A DNA stretch of 64,000 bases from Paraspadella gotoi (Eukaryota > Chaetognatha), in assembly GCA_051294375.1 (NCBI GenBank), contig CM119271.1:4465910-4529909 (forward strand), given 5' to 3'. A model generated the notes under the pieces. That model saw nothing but the letters and a program-made list of their open reading frames with translations, was not told the origin of the DNA and made no database searches. The position numbers and the translations under genes are program-made. Below are positions 44,530 to 55,854 of the stretch, piece by piece. Numbering within the stretch: the stretch's first letter is position 1; every line of letters starts with the position of its first letter.

Positions 44530-44770
44530 TGTTGCTGCGGACGAATCCGTCCGTAGAGTTCCTCTCGTCACGCTCCGACAAACTCGTATACTGAGTTATC
44601 GTCAAACTGAGGCGGGTCTCAATTGACGCAAACTGCAAACACGCTTCTAACATTAATGAACGGTATCCGCAAGAATTGTCGCTTCCTATAAGTTCCATGA
44701 CGTCTAAAGTTGACGTCATAGACGACGCCTGGAATAACGTCGTGACGTCGTTGCCTTTCGCATTAGATGT
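44530..44770. repeat. Altered copy of 44.15-44.33 kb
   Basis: Shares (c/t)cgtc(c/a)cgctccgacaa, cgtcaaactga, ttgacgtca (perfect CRE at 44711-44718) and aacgtcgt(c/g)gacgtcg with the block after the gap, in order, but with many indels. Same pattern as the 25-27 kb copy. Confidence 0.65.
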
Positions 44771-44892
44771 AGACGCGTTTGGGACAACAAAGAGAAGGGT
44801 GCCCATGCGAATAACACTTGGACAGTCCGTGCGAGAAACGTAACTGTATTTTTGGAGGCGACTTCTAATCCCTCTAATTTGGAGTATTCATT

Positions 44893-45135
44893 GTGTTATT
44901 CGAAACTTCGTTAACTCTTTTCTTTATTCACTCTCCTCCTTTCTTCTATGCTGACCAGGGACCATCTTCGTCGCCACAATCAAACCAACGACGGTCGAGG
45001 GCGAGTCGTCTGCGCGCGCAGAGTGGCGCGACTGGAATTGGTCCGCCAGAAGCAAACATTGAAGGGTCGCCAGCCAATCCCAATATTGGCCATCTCAATC
45101 CACGATTTGCAACCTTGCCTCAACCCACCCCACTC
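44893..45135 (+). other. GC-rich island, coding status unclear
   Basis: A plus-strand frame reads SRLRAQSGATGIGPPEANIE after a gaccag acceptor-like site near 44958. A second frame is equally open. No donor was found before the T-rich region. I do not call an exon. Confidence 0.25.
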
Positions 45136-45289
45136 CCTTTTTTTTGTGTGTGTGTGTGTGAGCTCTTTTGTTCTTTATCCTGTTTTCTCTTTTTTTTTCT
45201 GTGCGCTTACCTCCGTATTTANNNNNNNNNNNNNNNNNNNNNNNNNTTTTTTTTTATTATCTGTTTTAACCTTCCTTTTTTTGACTTTC

Positions 45290-45686
45290 CGCCCTTTTCC
45301 TTTTCTGTTCCCTTTTCCTTTACTGTTCCTTTTTCCTTTTCTGTTACTTTTTCCTTCTCTTTCGAATCTATCATAAGAGTTTCTCTCAATTGTCAGCCTT
45401 ATGGATTCTCGTTGCCAACCTTCTCTTTTAAGTTTAGATTCTCTATTCCTTTTCTATTCTCTATTTCTTTTCGATTGTCAATTCCTTTTCTATTCTCTAT
45501 TTCTTTTCTATTCTCAATTCCTTTTCTATTCTCAATACCTTTTCTATTCTCAATACCTTTTCTATTCTCTATTCCTTTTCTATTCTCTATTCTCTTTCAA
45601 TTCTCTCTTCTTTTTCTATTCTCAATTCCTTTTCTGTTCTCAATTCCTTTTCTATTCTCAATTCCTTTTCTATTCTCAATACCTTT
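45290..45686 (+). repeat. 18 bp minisatellite ttccttttctattctcaa
   Basis: About fifteen units, better conserved after 45430. Because 18 is a multiple of three, each frame gives a six-residue repeat (FLFYSQ, IPFLFS), producing long spurious ORFs. Confidence 0.95.
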
Positions 45687-45711
45687 NNNNNNNNNNNNNN
45701 NNNNNNNNNNN

Positions 45712-45880
45712 ATGCTGAATAGAGAAATAGAAAAGGAATTGAGAAATAGAAAGGAATAAAAAAGGAAAAGAAAGGAATTGGAGGAATGGAAAAGGAATAT
45801 AGAGTAGAAGGAATCTGAGAATAGAAAAGGTATTGAGAATAGAAAAAGGAATTGGAAAATGAAAGGAATTGAGAAACAGA
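45712..45880 (-). repeat. Same 18 bp minisatellite, inverted
   Basis: gagaatagaaaaggaattga and variants: the reverse complement of the array on the other side of the 25-N gap (45687-45711). Noise increases after 45880, with weak units near 46200-46250. Confidence 0.9.
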
Positions 45881-46019
45881 AAGAGTGACACAGAACACAC
45901 AGACACAACGCACACTTGAAAAAAACGAGATAGAAATAGAAAGGGCATAGGGAGAATAGTAAAGGGTATTGGAGAAATCGGAAGTTTGGAAATAGACCGG
46001 AAATTGGGAATCGTTAGGC

Positions 46020-47100
46020 TGCAACTGCTTCAAATTCAGTGTAGATTCATTGTAGCTCGATTTTCTTTACCATCTTATTACTTTACTGAAGATTTTTTGC
46101 TTCATGACTGGAAAACAACAGAGTAACGAGATTAAATTGGTTTATTTCTCCCCCTCCGGCCCTTCTAAAAAAAGGCTATAAGCAGAATTGAAGGCAATAT
46201 AAGAAGGCCGAATTGAACAATCGGAAAAGGAAATTAGAGAATAGAAAGGAATTAGGGGAGATAAACTAAAGAGGGAGTGTGTTTAAGTATTATCGGCTAA
46301 TGGGTGGAAGACATCTATTGCCATAATATAGTGTTTTATTGACCGATATCCTCGAGAGAAGTTAGAAAAAACACCTAAATCTTCTTATAGAATAAGATTG
46401 TTGCTCTCTGAAAGAGAAGCATGAAATAATAGATCATAGCAGAAAATGTGAGATACAAAAAGTGTTGTAGTGTATAAATTTAACGGACCACAAATGTGGT
46501 ATACAAGAAAAAAATATATTGTGGAAAAAGGGAGGAGACAGAATCATATAGAACAGGGAAGGTTTCGCAAAAAACTAGAATTAATAGAAAAAAATATTAT
46601 GTATGTATAGTTAGCTGAATAAATACTAAAAAAAAAAACAGGGATTTGGATTGCTATAATGAGGGGTAAAAAAATGCTTTCACACTTCCTCGATGATACA
46701 CACATTCAACGCTCTCAAAACACAGAGGGAAGTTTGCAAATAATAGAAATTGAGATCGGATTATTGGATGTGTTTAGCTCTATGTGGGCGACAATCCACG
46801 CTCCATGTGCAGGTGACCGCCATTATTAGTGACCGCGTCTTTAAACGCATTTCGGAACACACGAGAGATTATTTAGCGTTAACATACACCTATATATCAA
46901 GAACGGTTAATATACGGAAGAAGGAAGAGTAATTCGGCTCAGAAGCGGAAGTTATTCAAAACAGACACAATCGGTATGGTCTTCTTGTTGGGACCTGCTC
47001 AACTTATGACTCAGTAGAGATCTGTTCTGTTCATCTGAGATGTAAATTGATAGGTCACGTCAGTGTTGGGGACGTCAATTTAGATTACCGACTTTTTTCA
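46020..47100. other. No gene seen; likely low-accuracy sequence
   Basis: AT-rich sequence with irregular composition. No exon with two good borders. Confidence 0.4.
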
Positions 47101-47162
47101 AGTTTGTTAGTAGTATAAGTTATTTCGATCCACTTCTGTGTGTTCTGTCTCTCTCGGGAGCG

Positions 47163-47260
47163 CGGCGTACGGCAGGGGAACTCTTTATCGACGATGGGAT
47201 CCCGCATGAGCACAAGATGGGTATTCTCTTCGCCGTCGTTCTCAATCAAAGTCAAAAAAG
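47163..47260 (+). CDS. Doubtful exon with a gtaaga donor
   Basis: A GC-raised patch is followed by gtaagatac near 47260. One frame reads TAGELFIDDGIPHEHKMGIL, then FAVVLNQSQK, protein-like. Another reads RERGVRQGNSLSTMGSR, which superficially resembles the reverse-transcriptase motif (G-V-R-Q-G-x-P-L-S) but does not continue as one. The acceptor (ctctctcgggag) is fair. Frame is not settled. Confidence 0.22.
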
Positions 47261-47923
47261 TAAGATACAATATCTCAATAAATTTTGAATACTATATTTT
47301 CTCTAAGTACACGATTTCTAATTTTAATAGAGAAGAAAAATTTGAGAAAGGAAGCAAAGTTTTTTTGTTTTTTCGATTTATTGATTACACTAATGTCAAG
47401 TCGTAAAAAAAAATTAAAGGGAGGATGGGGGGGCGGGTGGGGGACGCAATTTCGTTTGTTTTTTTGCCATTTCTTCTCTCTGTGTTCATCTTCTAACACG
47501 TTCTCCTCCTAGAAAAATCTTATCTTACATTGTATTGTTTTGCCTCCTCTTTGAGGTTTTTAATTTCCTTCCTCTTCTCTTATTTCTTTCCGCTGGTTAT
47601 TTGGACGCATTATAACTTTCCGTCCCGATTATTGGATTAATATCTCGATTTAGATCACTTCAAACTTACTTCTTAGTCGACGAAGCACGTCAACGACGAT
47701 CGTGATATACGCGTCTCGACTTTGACGACTAGAGAACTCTAACGACATGCAACTCAGCTTTCTCGCCATACCGGGCAAAAATGAAACAACTAAAACTTAT
47801 ACTTAATCATTTTTAAATAAATCTAAAATTTTTTTCCCCCAACAAACAAAAAAAAGTAGATAACGAAAACTGATGATGATGATGAAGTCACTTCAGCTTT
47901 GTCATAACTGGACACACTATTAC

Positions 47924-48010
47924 CTTCACAAGCAATGAAAAGACGACGAACGTGAGGACATTAAACACGTCTACCGTGTTGACAACTGACGTAAATAAAG
48001 GAACAACGCT
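47924..48010 (-). CDS. Hydrophobic (membrane-segment) exon
   Basis: Acceptor gtcggtttgcag and donor gtaata bracket exactly 29 codons, phase 0 at both ends. The only open frame reads SVVPLFTSVVNTVDVFNVLT then FVVFSLLVK; both other frames have stops. The sequence suits a membrane helix. The preceding exon (48335-48103) ends in phase 0, so the two join cleanly. I do not recognise the protein. Confidence 0.45.
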
Positions 48011-48102
48011 CTGCAAACCGACGAAATCTGGGAGACCGTAAATTGCTTCAAAATGAAACGTTTCCGGTTACGGAGAGCGAAAGTAGATGGACGGCAACTT
48101 AC

Positions 48103-48335
48103 CACTTCCATCAGGACCGGCCGACACACAGTGACAACCCACAATAAGAGGGGTAAACTGGAAAGTCCAAAAAAAAGGGACCGCCGGACTTTTGGCGGGT
48201 GACTGATGAATGAAGGCGGCGCTGGAGGCGGGGCGGGCCGTTCATTTGAGACGGAGCGGCGGAACCGGGAACTTTGGGTTCGCGTTCGTTGATGAGTGGA
48301 TAAGAGAAAGGGCTGCTCCTGGTCGGTGTTGGATC
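48103..48335 (-). CDS. Exon preceding the 47.9 kb membrane exon
   Basis: Acceptor ctttctctcgcag and donor gtaagt bracket 233 bp: two bases and 77 codons. In the frame that fits the next exon it starts SNTDQEQPFLLSTHQRTRTQ, is proline-rich in the middle (NERPAPPPAPPSF) and ends with a hydrophobic stretch (LFFGLSSLPLLLWVVTVC) and RPVLMEV. With the next exon this gives two membrane-like segments. A second frame is also open for 73 codons (DPTPTRSSPFSYPLINEREP ...) and stops four codons before the donor, so a terminal cytoplasmic exon is the alternative. Phase agreement favours the first. Confidence 0.4.
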
Positions 48336-48344
48336 CTGCGAGAG

Positions 48345-49510
48345 AAAGGTGGAGTTTGTTTTTCAAACTAAATATTGATTTCAAATCGGGTGTGGAATGA
48401 ATATTTGTTGATTTATCTCTACTGATATTGGTATTGTTTTGATCAATTTTTAGTTAGAAAATTCCCTGACGTTTTATGTTTTATAATTATAAATACTTTA
48501 TCATAAGTTTGGTGGCTTGCTTTCCAGAAGCTTTTTTTTGCAGAATTTTCCGCCTTATTTGATTAATTATTTATCTTTTGTGGAAAAAAATTGAAAATAT
48601 TTATAGATTCTTTATTATTCATTAGTTGTTCATGTTTGGGACATGAAAAAAAATCTATTCTATAAATTAAGGTTTAGTGGGTAAAGGCGCGCATTGGCAG
48701 ATCAAACTGTTTTTCCCATTTTTTTTTCTAATAAGTTTTACTAAGAGAAATTAAAAATGGAAAACTGGGGGCTGTCTGTATGGTTGTGAAAATGGTTTTT
48801 GAATTCTGATTGGTCGAAAACATCGCTCGCAAAGTATTTTTGTATAGATTTTATGACCAAATTTTTCAAAAATGTTATTTTTTGGGTAGTGGAAATGATT
48901 TTAGACTTGGAAGGACCTTTCAATGCCGATAATTTGTTTTTTTTGAAAATCGACAAGCCTCATTAGAGCATAGACTAGAAGGTAAGGCATATGTTTGGAC
49001 CTATGGGTCTTATGGAAAATAAAAACGTCAGCAATTTTTGATTACGCAGGGTTCAAGAATCTGGAGATGCTATAACAAATACTTTAGCCTCAGTTGATCT
49101 ATTCTATCTTTCACTGCCATTTAAAATCGCGGTAAATAATCTCTTAAGTTGTCAAAAAATTTCCGGGCTCAATTTTAATTATTTAACTTTTAAGTCTAAA
49201 ATTTCGAGTTAGTCATTGCCATATGGTCAATGTAGGGAGGATGATGAAGTTTGCGATTGAAATTTTTTTTAGTGCTATGGCATGTAATTACGAATTTTAT
49301 CTCTTTTAAAAATATTTTGCATATACGTATAACCATAGAGTAGGTCTGGGGTTGGGCATAAATCAGTAGCGGTGGTTTATGAGCTGATAGCTTTATCTCG
49401 CAATGAACGACGGGTCACGACTAGAGGTTCATGCTTATAGGCGGGGTGACAAAGGCAGTTGCCGAAACATTAGCAAGTGAAGAAATAGTAATTATTGTTA
49501 TATGTTAGTA
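48345..49510. other. AT-rich, no gene seen
   Basis: AT-rich; from about 49330 to 49480 it resembles an altered copy of 36100-36180 (ggcggggtga, ggcagttg in order). Confidence 0.4.
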
Positions 49511-50027
49511 ACAGAACGTTCATATAAAGCAGAACCTGGAGTTCGGAGGCAGGCTGTCAATTGTAACGGGCGGGTTAAGAGCGGCCCGTCCCTTTAATGC
49601 TGGGTAGACGACCGCGGGGCGGAGAACCCGGACTTTTGGGTGGGGAGGCGAATGACTTGCCTTCCGGACCAAATTTTGGCATGATGACGGTTGGTGGATT
49701 TTAAGTCCACCATACAAAATATAATCAATTTTTTCTATTCTGGGTTCGGAGAACAATAAGAACAAAATATTTTTTGTACTAGTTAATCATTCTTCTCCAT
49801 AAATATCTTGTTTGAGATCATTCAAATAATTTTTTTTGTTCGCCGATTTGCTGCCAACTCTATTGGTCGATATTGATATATGGCCGTCCTCGTTCCAAAG
49901 AGAAAGCGTTGGTTTAACAAAGGCAAGTATTTTTTTAAAAAAAAATCTCTACTGCTGCCTCCTTAAAAACAAATAATTATAGTTATGGTAAAATTATCAA
50001 CTTTCATCTTTTTATTCAACCCTTTAT

Positions 50028-50324
50028 CTAATGTGTGAAACTCGAACTGTTGCACTTAGTTTTCGTCTCGTTATCGAGTTCAAGGTAATCGAGTTTAAAC
50101 CGCGAATATCCAATCTCGTCATCATAAAGGCGTCGAAGCAGGACTGGCTTACGAACTAGTGGAGCGCTTTGGTTTGGGTGTGTGTGTGTTTGAATGTGCT
50201 TGCCGCACTTTCGCTTCGGCCATCTTAACGAAGTTATTTTCAGTATCTTCGCAGCCATTTTTCGCTGGCGTATCGCATTCAGGTAGAGTGTTGCTAATGT
50301 TTGCCAATTGACATTGTCCGCCAT
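50028..50324 (-). CDS. Hypothetical complete ORF, 98 codons
   Basis: An ATG in fair context (tttacATGG) opens MADNVNWQTLATLYLNAIRQ, then a basic part (KMAAKILKITSLRWPKRKCG), a His/Thr run and an acidic end (LYDDEIGYSRFKLDYLELDN), stopping at 50028. It is not low complexity and has no signal peptide. No family is recognised and no splice sites are needed. It contains AAGATGGC-type motifs near the start, as many YY1-bound promoters do, so the region could also be a 5' end rather than coding. Confidence 0.3.
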   Translation of the reverse strand: MADNVNWQTLATLYLNAIRQRKMAAKILKITSLRWPKRKCGKHIQTHTHPNQSAPLVRKPVLLRRLYDDEIGYSRFKLDYLELDNETKTKCNSSSFTH

Positions 50325-50419
50325 GTAAAACTATACGTTTCGATCATTGAATATTTGTAATTTAAATATAAAAAGATAACATAATATTAATAAACCACAC
50401 AATTATTTCAATCAGGTTT

Positions 50420-50810
50420 TGATTTGAAGTAAGTGAAAGTTTCCCACGCACCTCCGCGCCAAATGTTACCGAGAGGAATTGCAGTAATGGAGAAGCTTTT
50501 TCACTTTTTACCCATCGGTTTCTCTTTCGGCAGAAAGACCAAACCCCTGTCCGCTTTTTCTGCCTGGCGTCTCCTGTGCCAGTCCACGGTCTCCCGGGCG
50601 AAGGTTTTTCCGGCGCTCGAGTTTCCGCCACATTTTAATTCCGTCCGTCGAAGGTCTTTTTCAACCGGGAAGTCGGGACACTCCTCCCTTTTTTTATCGT
50701 CTTGCGGCAATACTGCGCGGAGCAACTACTATAAAGTCCTTTTCGGTAAGGCTCTGTCGGGGGTCCGTTTCGGTCTGTCCCACTCTCGTTTAAATAATGC
50801 TTCATAACTT
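50420..50810 (-). other. GC-rich island, probable repeat element or decayed gene
   Basis: Several frames are open on both strands. One minus frame holds CGGNSSAGKTFARE, which fits the bare P-loop pattern G-x4-G-K-T but lacks the preceding hydrophobic strand. The stretch ctgcgcggagcaactact (50713-50730) resembles the transposon end at 38710. I favour a repeat. Confidence 0.3.
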
Positions 50811-51739
50811 TCATTTATTGGTTGCTCATTGTTAGAAAGAAAAAACATCAATCTAAAGGAACTGCTAAGCCGCGGGCTTAGACTCTAAATTATATAAGAA
50901 TAAAGATAATATTCATTTGTTATTTCGATATCGTCATGGATCATATTCATGAGAAATATATGTGATAAGTGCTGCACGGTGCGGCGAAACACTTTGAATT
51001 AAAAACCGTGTCTTTTATTTATTTATAGTTTAGCCTCCCCCGATTTGATCGTGTGGACTGGTTCTGGGTTCACATTTATCGTAAGTCCATTTGCGTTTCT
51101 GGAAAGGCTATCCTTGGAATTGAAATCGCTTGCAATTTTTTTTTTAACAAGAAAATTACAGATGCTTTCCTCCCAGAATTTTTAATCCTTGTTTCCCCTA
51201 CCTAGTGCTCTTGTTCATTCATAAATCTCTCTTGACGATCTCATATGGAGCGGTTCAGTTCTGGGATGCAGGCATAGAGCTGACTAATCCGCAGCATAAG
51301 CACAAGCACTTCTGCATTGTATTGTCCTGATTGGTTGAGTTGATCATCAAACGTCATAATTTGAACATGCGTTCCTCATTTCTCTTCCTTTTTCCCTTTA
51401 TCACAGTCTCATTTTCTTAAAAAGTTTCCAAACCCTCTTTCCCACCCCATTTTTAACACATACTTTTTTCCCATGGTCATTTTTAGCGGACCCCCCATAA
51501 TTCTAAACCAGAATGCGCCAATTACCAATCCAGATCACCCTGCATCATTTCTGCTTAACTTCCCCACCTTAACTCCCCTGCCCTCAGAGCCTCTCGCCCT
51601 TCCTCCTACTTTTTCCCCTCCCTCCACACCCGCCCCATTCTCAACCGCTTTCCCACTCCCGTTACCCTCTTCCCTCCCGCCCAACTGCATGGGACTGGGG
51701 CGGGATCCTACGCCGGTCGGGTGGATGGAGGGATTTGAA

Positions 51740-51920
51740 TCGCGCCAAGGTTCCGCCCAGCAACGGGACTTTGCACGTCGCGCTCGACGCCTCGAGCCGA
51801 TTCGACGTAGTCGGCCGTCGTTCGTCGGTCGCCGTGTCGGTCGCCGGTGCGCAAGTGTCGTCGTTTGCGGTCCGTCTTCGTCCGTTCCAGTCGTCTCCCC
51901 ATCTCGAGGAGCGAATCTTA
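51740..51920 (+). CDS. Candidate exon with beta-sandwich-like sequence
   Basis: In a GC-rich island the plus strand reads KVPPSNGTLHVALDASSRFD, VVGRRSSVAVSVAGAQVSSF and AVRLRPFQSSPHLEERI. Alternating hydrophobic residues and an N-glycosylation site (NGT) suit an extracellular beta-sandwich domain. A possible acceptor is cgcgccaag; no donor is visible before the 18 bp minisatellite begins near 51925. Other frames are also open, so support is moderate at best. Confidence 0.3.
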
Positions 51921-51924
51921 GCTT

Positions 51925-52030
51925 TCAATTCTCTCTTCTTTTTCTATTCTCAATTCCTTTTTAATTTTCTATTCCTTTTTCTACTCTCTATTCCTTTTCC
52001 ATTCTCAATTCCTTTTCTTTTCTTTATTCT
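51925..52030 (+). repeat. 18 bp minisatellite, second locus
   Basis: About five degenerate units of the 45.3-45.7 kb minisatellite (tctattctcaattccttttt). The two loci are 6 kb apart in the same orientation. Confidence 0.85.
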
Positions 52031-52379
52031 ATTCCCTTGTTTCCACCCTTTCTCCTCTTCTCAACTTCTCTTCCCTTCCCCTCTTTTTTTTTCTTTTCTT
52101 TCCGTCTCATTTTCTTGACTCTTTCTCCGATGAGGCTCTAGTCATTGACTCGCATAACGACGACTCGTTTCAAGCAGTAAATCAAGCTTTCCTTCCGCTT
52201 CGGAATCAAGCTTTTTTTTCCTTCGGGGAGCAAAAAGTCAAGCTTTTCTGTTCCGAGTGGGAAATCAAGCTCTTTTTTTTCCCGAGCCCAAGATTAGTTT
52301 TTTTTCTTACATTCATCAAAGGTTTCTTCTTAAAGCAGGCTGTACAATGTTTTTTCTGCTGCTACAATATGTATATTTT

Positions 52380-53690
52380 CTAAGCGTTAAAAAAAATTAT
52401 CTATGGAAAAAAATATTTTTCCGGATGATTGGATAAGATTAAGAAATTGCAAGCTTGTTTTCTTGTTAATCTTTCTCAAACTGGAAAGCAAGAAATCCAA
52501 TTGTCTAGACTTTCTTTTCAATTTCTCCTTCCAATACAAGGATTTTTTTTTAAAAAAGCGTTAATCGGATAATCAGTGACACAACTTTTTTTTAATACAA
52601 AGGACCGTAATCAATCTTGCTTTTTAAAACCAAAAGCAAGCGGAACGCATCGAGGAAGCTATCTTCTTTCATGGCCTCTTTATCTCCTTACATCTTCAGC
52701 ACTCCGTGACGCCTCTCTTTAGCTCGTCCTTAGCGGTCTCATTGAGCCTCTGTTCTTACCTCTTGTTAGCCTCCTGTACCCGTCTATTAGGCCTTCCTTA
52801 CTGCTCTCTTAGGCCTCCCTTGTACTCCTCGTCTTGAGCCTCCTCCCTTGCCGCTTCGTTTAGCCCATTCCGCGTTTAGCCTCCCTTACCCTCTCTTAGC
52901 CTCCCTTACCCTCTCTTAGCCTCACCCACTCTTCCACGCGCGGTTTGCCTTCTTAAAAACCGTCATCTCTTCGACCACAGACTTCCATCTCACAGCAGAT
53001 GTCATCTCGAGTTTATTTACGTTCGATCGCTCAGGTTGAAGAAGCTTCAGGTGGAAAGGGAGCAGGAGATGGCAACAGAAGCTATAGATGTTTTTTTTTT
53101 TAAATTTAAAAAAGATTTTTCGGGAAATGAATGAACTTCGAATCAATAAAGATTTTTGTAGCGAATTTTTAAAAGTGAATTTATGAATTGTAATCAGGTA
53201 TTAATTAAGCTTTAAAATAGCTCGTGATTAATTTTATTTTCTCTGATTACGCATGATATTCGTTTTCACTATTCTAAGCATCACTAATCTTGGTTTTCGC
53301 AGATTTTGTGGTAAAAAAAAACTACAAACTTGTAAATCAACTGCGGAACAAAAAAAATAAAAGAAAACTTCCAGAGCTCAAAATCGATTCTTCAGAAGCA
53401 AAGTTTGTTTGTTCGCGACAAACTTTGCTTTTTTTTGATTTTTTTGTGCTTTTTTTGGTTTTAATTTTTTGGTTTTAATTCGAATTTCTTTTTTAATTAG
53501 TTTTATAGATGCAAAAGATATTATAATACCGTATTCTGTATTTATATATTTTATATGATTTTTTTCCTCTGATATTTCTAATTCCTTTTAGTTCTTTTCC
53601 TTCCTTTCCTTTTTTCCTCCTTTTTTTCTTTTCTTTTCTTTTCTTTTCTTTTTTCTTTTCTAAAAAGCCCACTCTTTCTTCTCCCACTCC
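52380..53690 (+). repeat. Inverted repeat A, left copy
   Basis: Reverse complement of 58600-60060. Shared landmarks: gataattttttt/aaaaaaattatc at the outer end, aaagcaagaaatccaatt, gtcactgattatc, ttagcctcccttaccctctc repeats, gcaaaagatattataat, cttttctaaaaagcccactc. AT-rich, without an exon call. Confidence 0.85.
52725..52925. repeat. 20 bp minisatellite ttagcctcccttaccctctc
   Basis: The last units (52875-52920) are perfect, earlier ones degenerate. The reverse complement array is at 59440-59720. Confidence 0.85.
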
Positions 53691-53734
53691 TTGTCTACTC
53701 GTCCTCAACATTAACAAGATTAGATATAACTGGA

Positions 53735-54070
53735 GAGAGAGAAGACAGAGAAGAGAGAGAGAGAGCAGAGAGAGAGACGAGAAGACGAGAGAGAGAGAGG
53801 AAGACAGATAGAGTAGAGGAAGAGAGAAAGAGAGAGAGAGAGAGAGACGAGTTAAGAGAGAGGAAAGGAGAGAGGAGAGGGTGAGGACAAGACAGCGAAT
53901 AACACGTAGAGCGAGAATGCTGCCTGAGTTTAACCAGAAGGAAATAAAAAATAAGCGACAGAGAGACAAGAAAAGAGTGAGGAGATGAGCAGAGAGAGGG
54001 AGAGAGAGAGAGAGATGACGAGAGCGAAGAGAGAGAGAGAGTAGAGAGAGAAGAGAGAGAAAAGAGTCAC
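53735..54070. repeat. (GA)n arrays
   Basis: Interrupted ga arrays at the inner border of inverted repeat A. Confidence 0.9.
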
Positions 54071-54099
54071 CCAGCTTCTTATTAACTCTTCTCTTCACC

Positions 54100-55850
54100 C
54101 GACGTAAATGCCATGAGACATCAACCTCTCTCGATTCAAATCTCTCTCTTGTACGCGAGTCAAGTCCGGAAAAAAAAGGAAGAGGTGAAAGAGTTCGACT
54201 GTGGCGACGAACAACATCTAACCTGAGACAACGACAACGACGATAACTAGATCGCTCGTCAGAGCTGACTTGTTCGAGAAGCGAAGATTTAAATCTTCAC
54301 TTCGAGAAGAAATCGAAAAATAATTGGTTGTCGGCCATTTTCTTTATTTTAAAACGATATTGGTGCATAATTTCATTTCGACTAATTTTTTAAAAACAAA
54401 TAAATTTGAACATCTCCAATTGTTTCCCGTTCGAAGCCGGCTTCCATTTTGACTGATCAGCGCGTATCTCTCTTCAAACCCTCCTGCCTCTCTCTCGTTC
54501 TCGTGACTCTATCTCCGCCAGTCATCTCCCCTCTCCTGCCCCTTCTCTCTCTCTCTGCTCTCCTCATCGTCATCTGTCTCTCCATCTCTCTCTCTCGCAT
54601 CCCAATTACGCCGCTACCATTAGCATCGTTCGCCCTTCCGCTTCGTGTTTTCTTTCTGCTACCTATGAGGCCAAAAATTCGGTTTTGAACAACGAGGGCT
54701 TTTTCGCCGTATTACCGCTGACATGTTCGTGTCCTCCCTCATTCGGTCCCGCTTCTCTCTCTCTCTCTCATCTCTCTCTTCGTCTCTTCTCTCTCTTCTA
54801 TCACTTCTCCTTCTATCTTCTTCTTCTCTCTCTCTCTCTCTCTCTCCAGATCACGTTGTCGCTTCCTTTTTCTCCTTTAATCTTTCTCAGATGAGGTCGG
54901 ATGTGAAACGCCACGTGTGCTATTGCGTTTCTGCTCGGTTGATGGGTTTCCGACGCAAGCCCGGATGACGATCGACTGTGACCCTGATGACACGATTAAA
55001 CCGGATGTATCCCGTGATTTTTACGGAATGTAACTCCGGATTTAGCCCGGTTCGTGGCGCTGGGAGCGGACCACGATTCGTTTCGAATAGCATCGATTTA
55101 ACCCCGGATATTTGTATCGAATCATGCCAGGTTGTAACCGGATATTTCGTGGCCGGTCGCGACTCCATGTTTCGTTTAGTTGTTTTCTTTTTTCGGTCGT
55201 CCGGTCTGCGATTTTCGTTTAGAGTGTCTTACGTGTCGACGACAAGGAGAGTTGATTTGCGCATGCGATGATATCGGTATTTTGAGGTTTTAGATTGCAT
55301 GGTGAGATTCTTGGAAAGTCCTAAGGTTCTTCTGGCTTATAGAACGCTTTTAATTTGTCACGTCTATCTGTTGTTTTTGTTAATTTATTATAATTTATAA
55401 CAACAAATTTATTACCTTATTTTTTCTTCATATTTCTTATCGAAAACTTTTTCGTGTCTCACTAATTTGTTTCGTCACCAAATGACATATCGGAACGATC
55501 AACAACGACGGGCCGCCGCGACCGTCGTTCCTCTTGAACCAAATGGAAGATCGGCCAAAGGTTAAGGTCGAAGGGGCGCGCGATCCGAAATCAATCACAA
55601 GGGCTTCACTTTTTCGCATATTTGTCTGGAAAACTTCGATTTTACTCGCTTACCGAGCGACTTTTTTTCCCCCTTTTCCTCTCCCTTCCCGGGTTTCCGA
55701 TTTTTCTTTCTTTATTCTTTTTTTTTTTTTCTTTCTGCTTATTTTGATTTCTTTTGTTGTTTATTTGTTTTTTTTAACTCGGTTTTCTATTTGTTTTCTT
55801 TTTTTTTTTTAATTTTTCGATCTATTTCGCATTTTGTGTTTTGCTCTTAA
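54100..55850. other. No confident gene; two GC-raised patches
   Basis: 54440-54720 is C/T-rich and open on plus. 54950-55220 carries five spaced copies of a ccggat core (ccggatgacg, ccggatgtat, ccggatttag, ccggatattt twice). 55500-55610 is open on both strands (minus reading IWFKRNDGRGG). None has a clear acceptor plus donor. Confidence 0.4.
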
Positions 55851-55854
55851 TTTA

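Noticed and set aside
47163-47215. RGVRQGNSLS as a reverse-transcriptase motif
   Set aside because: The following residues do not match the motif's continuation and no other reverse-transcriptase block is nearby.
50560-50660. GNSSAGKT as a nucleotide-binding P-loop
   Set aside because: No hydrophobic strand before it, no later Walker B or related motif, and competing open frames on both strands.
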